From: Novosphingobium sp. ST904
GTDB lineage: Bacteria; Pseudomonadota; Alphaproteobacteria; Sphingomonadales; Sphingomonadaceae
Assembly: GCF_001298105.1 (NCBI RefSeq)
Contig: NZ_LGJH01000165.1
Span: 1-64,000, forward strand
Reading direction: 5' to 3'
DNA: 64,000 nucleotides
The translations under genes and the position numbers were made by a program. Each line of letters begins with the position of its first letter. Position 1 is the first letter of the stretch. Below the pieces are notes generated by a model that was not told the origin of the DNA, made no database searches, and saw nothing but the letters and a program-made list of their open reading frames with translations. Shown piece after piece: positions 47,895-57,549 of this stretch.

Positions 47895-47986
47895 GAGGCC
47901 GCTCTAGCCCACCTCGATGGCTGTCGTCGATGCCGGATTCGGAACATTTCCGATGCAACGATCGATGCGTGCTGTCGGTTCGAAAG

Positions 47987-48742
47987 TTACCCGATGAACA
48001 TCCCCCCGTTGACTGCGAGCACTTGCCCGGTGACGTAGCCGGCGCCGTCGGATGCGAGGTATTCGCAGGCCGCCGCGATATCTTCCGGGGTTCCGGGGCG
48101 TGGAATCGGAATGTGCTGGGCAATCACGTCAAGCGGCGGGAATGTCCCCGCGGCGATTCCCGCTTCTGCCATGGGCGTTGCGACGACCGATGGAGGGATG
48201 GTGTTGACGGTGATTCCCTGGCCCGCAAATTCGCGGGCCAGTGCGCGCGTCAATCCGATCACTCCGGCTTTCGCAGCGGAGTAATGCGCACGATCCGCCG
48301 CACCGGACTGGGCGGCCTGCGACGAGATCGTGATGATCCGGCCCCATCCTGCCGCGACCATGTCGGGCAGCGCGGCCTGTACCGTATGGAAAACGCCGGT
48401 CAGGTTGATGTCGATCATGCGCTGCCAGGTTTCCACGGTTACGTCCTGGAAGCGGATGCCCTCGGATATGCCGGCATTGGCGACCACGATGGCGATGGGG
48501 CCCAGTTCCTCGCGCACGGCGGCATAAGCGGCTTCGATGCTGTTCCGGTCGGAAACGTCGACCTTGCGGGCAAGGATCGCCGCACCTTCCGAGCGCAGCG
48601 CGGCGCTTTCCCGGTCCAGCGCGTCCTGCTGGATGTCCAGCATCGCGACGGGGTGCCCGTTGCGGGCGAACAGGCGCGACACGCCCAATCCGATTCCCGA
48701 AGCTCCGCCGGTGACGACGACGACACGATCATGGCTGCTCAT
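47987..48742 (-). CDS. SDR oxidoreductase (3-oxoacyl-ACP-reductase-like)
   Basis: A 251-residue SDR with VVVTGGASGIGLG, VANAGIS, ITISSQAAQSGAADRAHYSAAK (Ser, Tyr and Lys present) and YVTGQVLAVNGG. Resembles FabG-type and cyclic-alcohol dehydrogenases. Divergent from the next SDR across a 189-bp gap. It is upstream of the glycosidase-P450 locus and may oxidise an alcohol from it, which is inference from position. Confidence 0.88.
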   Translation of the reverse strand: MSSHDRVVVVTGGASGIGLGVSRLFARNGHPVAMLDIQQDALDRESAALRSEGAAILARKVDVSDRNSIEAAYAAVREELGPIAIVVANAGISEGIRFQDVTVETWQRMIDINLTGVFHTVQAALPDMVAAGWGRIITISSQAAQSGAADRAHYSAAKAGVIGLTRALAREFAGQGITVNTIPPSVVATPMAEAGIAAGTFPPLDVIAQHIPIPRPGTPEDIAAACEYLASDGAGYVTGQVLAVNGGMFIG

Positions 48743-48931
48743 TTAGCTCTCTCTCCCATCCGTTTCGTTCCGCCGCGCGGTCGCCGCCGAGCTTCCTGGC
48801 CCGAGCGCGCTGCGTATGGATCGCTAGTTTATGCGATATCGTGGCGCACAACTTGCGTGATGTCCAGCCCACCGATAGGCATGGAGCGCGCGATTCGGAT
48901 CGCGTGATAAAATTGGAATGGGAGAAAGAGA

Positions 48932-49744
48932 GTGCCAGTGCCGGACGTTTCCAACCGCTCGATCAATGAACTGATTTCCCTTGCGGGCAGGAGCGCGGTC
49001 GTGACCGGGGCGGCCTGGGGACTGGGAAAGGCAACCGCGAGGCGGCTGGCCGAGGCGGGGGCGGCCGTGCTCATCGCCGACATCGACGAGCAGGCGGCCG
49101 CTGCCACAGCCGGGGAACTGTCGGAACGCTATTCGGCCGACGTCTCGTTCGCCTGTCTGGATGCGGCCGATAGCGGTTCGATCGCTGCCGTGGCCGATCT
49201 GGCGGAGAGCCGGTTCGGCAAGCTGGATATATGGGTCAACAATGCGGGCATTCCTTCGTTCACGCCCTTGCTCGATCTCGATGACGCGGAATTCGACAAT
49301 GTGCTGGCGATCAATCTTCGCGGATCGTTCGTGGGCGCGCGGGAAGCCGCGCGCCGGATGATCGCGCGCGGACAGGGCGGGGTGATCGTGAACGTCGCGT
49401 CCCTTGCCGGTGTCATGGGTATTTCCGAAGGCCAGGCGGCCTATTGTTCGTCCAAGCATGGCGTCGTCGGCCTCACCCGCCAGTTGTCCATCGAACTCGG
49501 CGCGCACGGCATCCGGGTTCTGGGGGTGGCTCCGGGCTTCTCTCTTACGGAAAAGACGATGTTCATCGCCGATTGGGATGAGGAAACGATCAGGAACTGC
49601 CCCATTCCGGGTATCGGGGCCAGCCGGCTCGGCCGCGTGGGTGTGGCCGACGATATCGCCCGCGCCATCCTGTTCTGCGCGTCAGACCTTGCCGCATTCA
49701 TGACCGGCAGCACGCTCCTGCTCGACGGCGGCGTCGCCGCCTGA
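48932..49744 (+). CDS. SDR oxidoreductase
   Basis: A 270-residue SDR with SAVVTGAAWGLGKATA, VNNAGIP, NVASLAGVMGISEGQAAYCSSK and FMTGSTLLLDGGVAA. The GTG start at 48932 has GGAGAAAGAG immediately upstream. It is convergent with the GH39 gene and divergent from the SDR at 47987-48742. Substrate unknown; a hydroxyl on a sugar or a polycyclic alcohol would suit the neighbourhood. Confidence 0.86.
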   Translation: MPVPDVSNRSINELISLAGRSAVVTGAAWGLGKATARRLAEAGAAVLIADIDEQAAAATAGELSERYSADVSFACLDAADSGSIAAVADLAESRFGKLDIWVNNAGIPSFTPLLDLDDAEFDNVLAINLRGSFVGAREAARRMIARGQGGVIVNVASLAGVMGISEGQAAYCSSKHGVVGLTRQLSIELGAHGIRVLGVAPGFSLTEKTMFIADWDEETIRNCPIPGIGASRLGRVGVADDIARAILFCASDLAAFMTGSTLLLDGGVAA

Positions 49745-49807
49745 GCATTCGCCGCGATCCGCCGGCCCGCGGCAACCTTCTGGAGGCTGGCGCCGGGACG
49801 GACGGGA

Positions 49808-51328
49808 TCAGAGCAGTTCGACGAGCGCGAGACCTTCCGGCGGGAGGTCCAGGGCGAGGGTTCCGTCACTGTCGAGGCGGCGGCGTTCGATCACGGGTAG
49901 AGAGGCCTTGCGCAATTGCGCAACCTGATCGCGCGAAGGATACTGCGGTGAACCCATCGCTCGCCAGGCCGGCATGGGCGAGCCGCGCTCCCAGTCCACA
50001 TAGCGGACTTCCGCGGTTTTACGGCCGCCGATACCGTCGAAGGCAAGCGTTATGCGCTTTGGCTCGCCCTTGATCCTGCGTTCTGCGGTCATGCCTGGAA
50101 TGCCGCCGGGTTGATCCACTTCCGCCAGGTTCCACACCAGCACGGAAACACGTCCGTCCTTCCCGCGCGAAGCCAGTGCCGGGCCCTGGGCGGAGAGCCG
50201 CTCGGTGCCGAGGCGGTGCAGCAGGCGATAAGTGTTGAACGAAGGCTTGGCGATGCCGTCGATCATCATGCTCCAGCCCATCGAGCCTTCCTTCAGCATG
50301 TAGTCGTCCACGCCCAGTTCCTCGTACATGCCGCTGAGCGTCCACTGCGACATCCCCGCACAATGCGCCATGCCCTGAGCGATGACGTGGGCGATCATGG
50401 CCGGGCTGTCCGACGACCATTCGGAAAGCCACAAGGGCTTGCCCGCGAATGGACCCGCGTCGATGGTCCGGCGTGCATTGCCGAGCACATCGGGGATCAC
50501 GTCGTTGACGTTGCGCCGGGGCGCGTCCTTGCCGAAGACGTCGTTCTGGTCGTCACCGGCGTAGACGTGGGTGGCGAAGAAATCGACCGGCGCGTTGTTC
50601 GCCGCGCACCACTGCGCGAAATCCCCGATCCAAGCCGTTTTCGACGTTGCCGGTCCGCCTACCTGAATGCGCGGATCGACCGACTTGATGGCGACTGCGG
50701 CGGCCTTGTACATATCGAAGTAGCGCTGCTTGTCCGCTGTCCAGAAGAACGCGAGATTGGGCTCGTTCCACACCTCGAACGGCCAGGTGCGCACGGTTTC
50801 CATGCCGTAACGGTCCACCATCGCGGCGGTGAACGACTTCAGGAAGCCGGCGAATTCCGCGTCGGAAGTCGGCGGGGTGATGTTCCCGCCGTAGAAACCG
50901 AATTGGGTTTTGCCGGAGGCCAGTTTCCCCGGCATGAAGCTCAGTTCGACATAAGGGCTGATGCCGATGTCGAGCAGGCCGTCGTAGACGCGGTGTACAT
51001 TCAGCCAGTTCGGCCCGCCGTTGCGGCGCATTTCCAGGATGCTCTTGCCGAATACGCCGAGCTCGTCATTGAAGATGCCGTGGAAGCGGGCGCGCTTGAA
51101 GCCCGCTTCGGCCCGGCCGATCCGCATGTCCTGCCGCCATTCCTCGCGCATGGTGATCGCGGCGCGGTCCGAGCCTACCGATTCTTCCCACACGTGGGGC
51201 AGCGGCCCGGTTACGGCGCGGGTGTCCACTCGAACGGTCTGGACCGCCATATCGGCCGCGCGGACGCCCCTTGCGGCAAGGGCCGCCGCCGCGGCACCGG
51301 ATGCCAGGAATGTACGTCGATCAAACAT
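49808..51328 (-). CDS. Glycoside hydrolase family 39 (beta-xylosidase-type), Tat-exported
   Basis: Predicted retaining glycosidase of 506 residues. A twin-arginine signal is at the start (DRRTFLASGAAAAALAARGVRA). The clan-A catalytic pair is visible: acid/base Glu189 in FEVWNEPNLAFFW and nucleophile Glu303 in LWLSEWSSD. The GH39 barrel is followed by a C-terminal beta-sandwich. ATG 51328 has GGAGAG upstream; GTG 51340 opens the frame. Downstream of the GH106 gene on the same strand, so the two probably remove different sugars from one glycoside. Family 39 also contains other specificities, so xylose is not certain. Confidence 0.86.
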   Translation of the reverse strand: MFDRRTFLASGAAAAALAARGVRAADMAVQTVRVDTRAVTGPLPHVWEESVGSDRAAITMREEWRQDMRIGRAEAGFKRARFHGIFNDELGVFGKSILEMRRNGGPNWLNVHRVYDGLLDIGISPYVELSFMPGKLASGKTQFGFYGGNITPPTSDAEFAGFLKSFTAAMVDRYGMETVRTWPFEVWNEPNLAFFWTADKQRYFDMYKAAAVAIKSVDPRIQVGGPATSKTAWIGDFAQWCAANNAPVDFFATHVYAGDDQNDVFGKDAPRRNVNDVIPDVLGNARRTIDAGPFAGKPLWLSEWSSDSPAMIAHVIAQGMAHCAGMSQWTLSGMYEELGVDDYMLKEGSMGWSMMIDGIAKPSFNTYRLLHRLGTERLSAQGPALASRGKDGRVSVLVWNLAEVDQPGGIPGMTAERRIKGEPKRITLAFDGIGGRKTAEVRYVDWERGSPMPAWRAMGSPQYPSRDQVAQLRKASLPVIERRRLDSDGTLALDLPPEGLALVELL

Positions 51329-51603
51329 GCTTCTCTCCACAATATTGTCGGATGCGCGGAAGGATCAGTGCGCCATTTCTATTTCGAAAATCGAGCTTGA
51401 GCCGGCGAGCTGTGACCGTGACGTGTAAGCTGCGGGTTACTTCCGCGAGCAGGGCGCCCGCTTCTTTCAGCAGGTCGGTGGTGATCGCCAGACCCGAGCC
51501 AGCGGCTGGGACGCTCGATGGAAGGACGTGCAGAGCCGGGCACGGCAAGCGCGGCGCCCATAGCGATCGAAGCGACAAGTCGCCGGCCGTTTGCCTTTGT
51601 CAT
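51321..51603 (-). pseudogene. Possible broken small secreted-protein gene between the two glycosidase genes
   Basis: From 51603 an open frame starts with a good signal peptide (LVASIAMGAALAVPGSA) behind GGGAG, but becomes Arg/Pro-rich after about 35 codons. A neighbouring frame then reads naturally (SGLAITTDLLKEAGALLAEV, then TRSLHVTVTARRLKLDF) and ends at 51321, overlapping the GH39 start. One frame change around 51480-51500 would join them into a protein of about 93 residues. No family is recognised. This is the content of the 332-bp gap between GH106 and GH39. Confidence 0.3.
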
Positions 51604-51672
51604 CTCCCATAATGTCGCGCGGCAATTTTTTTGGCCTTCACGTTTTCTGTTTATTGGTCTGACCAGTGATTG

Positions 51673-54600
51673 TTACCGTGTTTCTGACGCTGACACACGT
51701 TTTCTTCCCGGCGATGCTTTTAATGCTGCATTGCGGTCCATGTTGACGTTGCCGGAATTCTGCAACGGGAAGCCGAGCAGCCGGATTGGACCGATCAATC
51801 CCGCGCGGCGCAAGGGCGCGTCTTTCCGGTAGGTGGGCGTCGCGGTCCATGTCACCTTGTCCGCTCCCGGCTGGGCATCGCCGATGAGGCGATTGACCCA
51901 GAGGTTGGCGACGCGGACTTGCACGCGGTTCCTGCCCGGTTTCATGAACGCGCCGATGTCGACGCGGTAAGGCGCATGCCAGGCGTGGCCGGCAATGCGG
52001 CCATTGATGCTGATTTCCGCGATCTCCCGCGCTTCTCCCAGATCGAGCTGGAGAGGCTGGCCTGCCTTCCAGCCGCGCGGCGTATCTATCTCGCGCGAGT
52101 ATGTGGCCACGCCGGAAAAGTAGCGGATCGCCGGATCGTCGTTTTCGTCCAGCGGCGCCAGCGCCATGCGAACGCTTGCGGGCGCGCCGCGGCCGGGTTC
52201 GAACGCGACATTCCAGAGGCCCGGAACCGTCGCCAGCGGGACGGGATCGCGGGATGGCGCGGATTGCTGGCGTGCCGGGGTTTCCTTGCGAAACACCACG
52301 TTTACGGATTCGTCGGCCTGCAAGGTCAGGGGGATGATCGTGATGCCGTCCCGGATCGTGAAGCTGACGGATTCGGATCGGCCGGTCTCCGCATGCCACA
52401 ATTCGGGTATCCTGCCGGCTATCCTGAACCGGGCTTCGATCGTCTCGGTTCGGTCCTTCTGATTGGAAATGAAGTAGATGTCGGCCTCCTGCGACTGTCG
52501 GTGCACGAACGGCAGATGGCTGTCGGCCTGCGCGCCGGTGTAGGAAAAGTCGGGCCTGACGCCGATATCGGTCAGGACGGAAGCGAGATCGTTAGTGTTA
52601 AACACGCGGCCTTGCCCGACGGCGGTGTCCGGCCGGCCCGGCCAGAGCTTGCCGAGCAGGCCAGCGTATAGGTCCTTGTCCGTTTCCAGCCCCGGGTCGC
52701 CGATCGGCCGCCGGCCCACCACGATCGCGCCTTGTTCTGCCAGGGAAGCGACCCTGCGCAGCACGGCAAGGCTCATCCGGCTGGAGGAACCGCCGAGATA
52801 GAGCACGCGGTAACGTGCGCCGCCGATGCTGGCGAGTTCGCCGCGATCGACTTTCACGGCTTCCATGAGCGCATCGGCATTCACGAAGTCGAACGCATGG
52901 CCTGTGGGAACGCCGGTAGTTTGCCCATCTCCGAAAAGGGACGTGAGGGGCGCTTCCTCGCCGTGGAAATAGGCGACATCGGCAACGTTCCTTCCCTGCT
53001 GCAGCATCAGCGCGTTGCGTGCGATGTAATCCATCCACGGCCGCGCGAGTTCGCCCCATGCTTCGTTGCGATTGAAATCCTGCCCGAAGATCGAAAGGCG
53101 CAGTCCCGGCTTGCGGTCTTCCACCGGCACATGAACCGAGGTGTGGATGACCGGCCGGTTGATGCCGCTTGCGAATTCCAGGTCGATCATGCGCTTGAGA
53201 TCGGCCGGACCATAGGACCACGGCGAGAGCATGGACGTCAGTGATTCCGCCGCCACGAATGTCCTGCCATAGATATGAGCGACGGATGCCGCGCCCTTCA
53301 TGTCAGCTAGATAGGTGGGCTTGGGTCCTCCTGCGCGAGGGAAGGCCCACATTGCGGCCATGGGAATGTCGGCGAACTTGCGCATGGCCATGTCGTCGCC
53401 CAGCATGGGACGGTGGTCCTCCAGGGCTTCGCCGTAGACGATCATGCCGTGTTCGTGGGCTGACCGGGCGACCGTACCGTAATGCTCGCTGGCGAGCAGT
53501 TCCGCCAAAGTCCGGCGGAAGTCATGGAGGAAGCGGTCGCTCCGGCTTCGCGATCCGACGATCCTCCCGGTGAGGGCAGGCATCCAGGGAACCGGATCGT
53601 ATCCGCGCAGGCGCCGGAACCGGTCGATCATGCCGGGCGTCCAGTTCGATGCGCCCACTTCGATGCTGTCGGTCAGGATGGCCCGGATCCCTTTTCCGCC
53701 CATCAGGTCCTGACCGGCCGCGTCGCGATAGGTTTCAAGGTAGTGATCCATGTAGCGCTGCACCGCTGCGGCGTCGTACTTGTCCACCTCGAGCCCGGTG
53801 GCCTCCAGCGGCGCCGGGTGGTTCATGGTGCCGACGAGCGAATAGCCGAACCGCATGATCCGCCACCGCCCCTTTGGCGGCAGCCAGTCCAGCGTGCCGT
53901 CGGGGCGGAGGCGCGCTGTCACGTCGATCACATCGGTCGGGGGCGTTCCCGGTGTGTCGATGAGCCCGTGGTCGAGATCGTAGTAGTCCGGCACGACGTC
54001 GAACCCGGCCTTGGCTTCGGCACGATGGATGCGATCGGTTTCGGAAAGGACGAATTCGGCAATGCGGATGGTCTTCGCCTGCCCGGTGCCGGAAAACCCT
54101 GCCGCCAGAGCGGAAAGATCGACGCCTGCGGGTGGCGGCGCGATGTTGGGCAGGCTGCTGACTTCCTCGAACACGGCGCGGAACCGGCTTGCCTTCACGG
54201 GCGGGAAGGCCATGGTCGTGGGCACGCGCGAAAGCGGTATTTCGGATACTGCCGTCCACGTCCCACCGGTCGTTTTCGGCTTCCAGTCTGGCCTTGAGGT
54301 TGGCGCCGACGAATTTGCCGGAACCGCCGGGCACGAAGAGCGTCACGGACCGGACCGTGCGTGGCCGGGCGTAGTCCAGTTCCAGGACCGAGGGGCCTTT
54401 CGCCGCCTTGGCGAGGTCAACCGCGGATTCGAGATCGCCGTCCGCCAGGGCGGCTCCGTCAATCTTCTGCCCGGGGCCGTCCCTGTAGGATGCGGGCGCC
54501 GGCACCTCGTTTACGGCGGCTGGAAAAGCCAGCACGGCGACATCGCGGTAGAAGGGCTGCGGAACTTCGGGCGCCTTCTCGTTAATGGTTGAGTTCGTTC

Positions 54601-55168
54601 CCGACTTTGCCGCGATCGACTGGAAGGGCCCGGTTATAGCAGGCGGCGCGGGGAGCGCCCGCGAGAACGGTTTTCCGCCTTCGATAGTCACCTCGCTCCA
54701 GACCAGTTTCTTCATGCCATCGGCGGGCGGCACCCATGGCCCGCCGGTTTCGGACCATCCCGGCGAAGAGGCGATGGCCAGTTCGATGCCGAGCCGGTCA
54801 GCTTCCCGAGCGGCGGCCCTGAACGCCGATTTCCAGGCGGGCGTCATGTAGACCAGTCTCTGGTCGACGATCTGCGGGCTCTGCAGATTGACATCGAAGG
54901 ACTGTGCACCGCCGATACCGGCGCGCTTCATCCAGGCAAGATCCCTGAGGAGTCCGTCCTGCGTGATGTTGCCGTTGATCCAGTGCCACCAGACGCGCGG
55001 CCGCGCTTCCATGGGAGGATCGTTGAAGGCGGCTTCGAGACCCCGTGCTTCCGCGGGCTGGGCGGGATCTGCTCCATCGGCAAGCGCGGGGGGCGAGCAG
55101 ATGGCGGCCGAGAGTAACAGAAACTGCTTCAACACTTTGGCATCAAAACGAAAATTCCCTGCTGCCAT
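51673..55168 (-). CDS. Glycoside hydrolase family 106 (alpha-L-rhamnosidase), one frameshift
   Basis: Large exported glycosidase of about 1165 codons, predicted to remove alpha-L-rhamnose from glycosides. Signal peptide FLLLSAAICSPPALADG. GH106 wording near the N-terminus: RPRVWWHWINGNITQDGLL, MKRAGIGGAQSFDV and SSPGWSETGGPWV. The frame changes near 54215-54240 and continues AFPPVKASRFRAVFEE and GYDPVPWMPALTGRIV. It ends with galactose-binding-like strands (LQLDLGEAREIAEISINGR, NRVQVRVANLWVNRLIG). ATG 55168 is 86 bp downstream of a perfect palindrome (55255-55269), the candidate TetR operator. Confidence 0.86.
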
Positions 55169-55254
55169 GTCTCTGCCCGTTCCTGCATCGTTGCGCGAAG
55201 AATGCCTGGCCGGAACAGGCCCTTGCGTACTGTCTCCGGCGCCATGTATTTTTT

Positions 55255-55269
55255 GCGATACAGTATCGC
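55255..55269. promoter_or_regulatory. TetR-type operator candidate, copy 1 (upstream of GH106)
   Basis: GCGATACAGTATCGC, a perfect palindrome around a single centre base. Identical to copy 3 at 57494-57508. It lies in the GH106 promoter region. Confidence 0.7.
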
Positions 55270-55384
55270 GTATTAATGGATTGAAGCGCTGTCAAGCCAG
55301 TGACGCGGTTCGGCCGGCTGATGCCGCCGCATGCCCCCTTCCCATCCTCGTTCGGGCTTGACGCATATGCGGCGTCAGGTTTAT

Positions 55385-55399
55385 GCGCCACTGTATCGC
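55385..55399. promoter_or_regulatory. TetR-type operator candidate, copy 2 (upstream of ferredoxin-P450)
   Basis: GCGCCACTGTATCGC matches the reverse complement of the palindrome at 13 of 15 positions; the half site CTGTATCGC is exact. It is 58 bp upstream of the ferredoxin start, in the divergent region shared with GH106. Confidence 0.6.
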
Positions 55400-55457
55400 G
55401 TAAAAACGAGATCCGGTTTGAAGCCGGTGGGGCCGCGGTGCGGGAGAGGGCTGGAAA

Positions 55458-55777
55458 ATGACGACGATTATCGTTGTGGGCGCGTCCGGAGAGGAAAGAG
55501 CCCTGGAGGCGAGGCCGGGGCAAACCGTCATGGAAATCATCCGGGATGCCGGGTTCGATGAACTGCTGGCGCTGTGCGGGGGCTGTTGCTCCTGCGCGAC
55601 CTGCCACGTCCATGTCGAACATGTGCAGGGGACGAAGGCCCTCGATCCCATGAGCGATGATGAAAGCGATCTGCTGGATTCGTCGAGCCACCGGAATGAG
55701 CGCTCGCGCTCTCGTGTCAGTTGCAGGTCACCGATGCGCTCGATGGCCTGCGCGTGAGGATCGCCCCCGAAGACTGA
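55458..55777 (+). CDS. 2Fe-2S ferredoxin (putidaredoxin type), frameshift near the C-terminus
   Basis: Electron carrier for the adjacent P450. Cluster ligands: LCGGCCSCATCHVHV (C-x5-C-x2-C). After DLLDSSSHRNERS the frame changes near 55710-55716; the other frame gives LSCQLQVTDALDGLRVRIAPED with the fourth Cys and stops at 55777. About 106 codons, normal for the family. The P450 gene follows after 58 bp. No ferredoxin reductase is present in the window, so it must be shared or encoded elsewhere. Confidence 0.9.
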
Positions 55778-55835
55778 AACACCGAAACACTTGCTTGCGG
55801 GCAACGCACCCGCGCAAGGAACAGGAGCAGGATAG

Positions 55836-57413
55836 ATGACTGAACTGGCCGATCGGGACTATTTCACCGACCATGAAATCCTTGTCGATCCCTACGCCTA
55901 TTTCGAGGCCGTGCGCGGGAAGGGCGGGATCTACAGACCCAAGGGCAAGGATTACCTGATCGTCACGGGGTTCGAGGAGACCCTCGAAATCATGCGCAAT
56001 TCCGAGGATTTCTCGGCGATCATCGGGCTTCAGGGCGCCTCGGCGCCCTTGCCGTTCACACCCCGGGGCTGCGATATCACCGCCGAGATCGAGGCGCACC
56101 GCGAGGCTTTCCACGGCGGCGACCTGCTCGTCAACCTGGACGACAATGCCCATCTTCAGTTGCGGTCGCTGGTCAACCGCCTGTTCACGCCTTCGCGCCT
56201 GAAGGCGAACGAGGCATTCATCCAGGCCTTCTCCGACGAACTGGCGCGCGATGCGGTGGCGAACGGCAGTGTCGAACTGGTCCGGGCGATCGCGACCCCG
56301 TTCGTCACGCTGGTCATTGCCGATCTTCTGGGTATCCCCGCCGAGGATCGCCAGCGCTTCATCGAGATCATCGAGAACGCGCCGCCCCCCGGAAATCTGG
56401 ACGGCGAACTCGATCTTGACGCCGAGGACCATCCTTTCGTGATCATGGGCGGCTACTTCGCCCAATACGTTGCCGATCGCCGCGCCAATCCGACCGAGGA
56501 CATCCTTTCCGAGCTGGCGAACGCCCGTTACCCCGATGGGACGCTTCCGGACGAGATGGCCATCGTCAAACTGGGCATGTTCATGTTCGGGGCGGGGCAG
56601 GACACCAGCGCCAAGCTGCTGGGCAATGCGATGCGCTTCATAGTCGATCAGCCCGGCCTTCAGGACCGGCTCCGTGCCGACCCCGCGCTGATCCCGGCCC
56701 TGATCGAGGAAGTGCTGCGGCTGGAAGGATCCACCAAGCAGACCGCGCGCTTGGCGCGCAAGGACACGAAGATCGGCGATCTCGAGGTTCCTGCCGGAAC
56801 GAAGATCATGCTGGCGATCGCGGCGGCCAATCGCGATCCGGCACGTTGGGAAGATCCCCAGGAATTCAGGCTAAATCGCCCGAAGATCAGGGAGCATGTC
56901 GCATTCGGGCGGAGCGCGCATACCTGTGCGGGCGCTCCACTGGCGCGTGTCGAGGTCCGGATCATTCTCGAGAAGCTGCTCAGGTACACGTCGGATATCG
57001 ACCTCGATCCCGCGGTTCATGGGCCGCGCGGTGCGCGAAAGCTCGACTTCGAGCCGAGCTTCATCATTCGCGGGCTGGCGGAACTGCATCTGAAACTGAC
57101 CCCGGCAGACGGCGTCGATCTCAACGCGGCGCAGCCTTCGATCCTCGGGAAGACCCCTGCGGTCGAGGCGTCGCCGTCACCGGTCGCTCCGGCGGGTTAC
57201 TCCACGGCCGGGACCAGACTGGCAGTGCTGTTAAAGGACGAGGCAGCCAAGGCGGTGCTCGATGCGCATTTTCCGGGGATCACGGCAGACAAGCGGATCG
57301 GCATGGCGAAATCGATGACGCTGCGCGCCATCCAGAAGTTCGCGCCCGGCCAGTTTACCAACGAAGCGCTGGATGCCGTTGACCTGGACCTGGCGGCACT
57401 GCCGACCGGCTGA
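55836..57413 (+). CDS. Cytochrome P450 with unusual C-terminal helical extension
   Basis: Soluble class I P450 hydroxylase. I-helix FGAGQDTSAK (residues 251-260), ExxR at Glu292-Arg295, haem loop FGRSAHTCAGAPLA with Cys364. The P450 proper ends near residue 425. A Pro/Ala linker follows, then about 65 residues (RLAVLLKDEAAKAVLDAHFP, ADKRIGMAKSMTLRAIQKFA, NEALDAVDLDLAAL) that resemble the small helical domain found at the C-terminus of some sphingomonad/Caulobacter secreted hydrolases. I do not know such a fusion to a P450. Substrate likely a terpenoid or similar aglycone. Confidence 0.92.
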   Translation: MTELADRDYFTDHEILVDPYAYFEAVRGKGGIYRPKGKDYLIVTGFEETLEIMRNSEDFSAIIGLQGASAPLPFTPRGCDITAEIEAHREAFHGGDLLVNLDDNAHLQLRSLVNRLFTPSRLKANEAFIQAFSDELARDAVANGSVELVRAIATPFVTLVIADLLGIPAEDRQRFIEIIENAPPPGNLDGELDLDAEDHPFVIMGGYFAQYVADRRANPTEDILSELANARYPDGTLPDEMAIVKLGMFMFGAGQDTSAKLLGNAMRFIVDQPGLQDRLRADPALIPALIEEVLRLEGSTKQTARLARKDTKIGDLEVPAGTKIMLAIAAANRDPARWEDPQEFRLNRPKIREHVAFGRSAHTCAGAPLARVEVRIILEKLLRYTSDIDLDPAVHGPRGARKLDFEPSFIIRGLAELHLKLTPADGVDLNAAQPSILGKTPAVEASPSPVAPAGYSTAGTRLAVLLKDEAAKAVLDAHFPGITADKRIGMAKSMTLRAIQKFAPGQFTNEALDAVDLDLAALPTG

Positions 57414-57421
57414 TGCACCGT

Positions 57422-57458
57422 TTCCCTTCGCCTCGCCGGACGCACGGGGCGAAGGGAA
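57422..57458 (+). terminator. Terminator-like hairpin after the P450 gene
   Basis: TTCCCTTCGCC and GGCGAAGGGAA form a perfect 11-bp stem with a 15-nt loop, just downstream of the P450 stop. It separates the ferredoxin-P450 unit from the TonB receptor gene. Confidence 0.65.
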
Positions 57459-57493
57459 TGGTCAATCCAATTTATGAAAACAGATTGACCAAT

Positions 57494-57508
57494 GCGATAC
57501 AGTATCGC
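57494..57508. promoter_or_regulatory. TetR-type operator candidate, copy 3 (upstream of TonB receptor)
   Basis: GCGATACAGTATCGC, identical to copy 1; the flanking T and A extend the palindrome to 17 bp (57493-57509). It is 41 bp upstream of the receptor ATG at 57550, where it would block a promoter. Confidence 0.72.
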
Positions 57509-57549
57509 ACGAAATGCGTAATATAAAAAACAGAAGGGAAGGGGATTCG

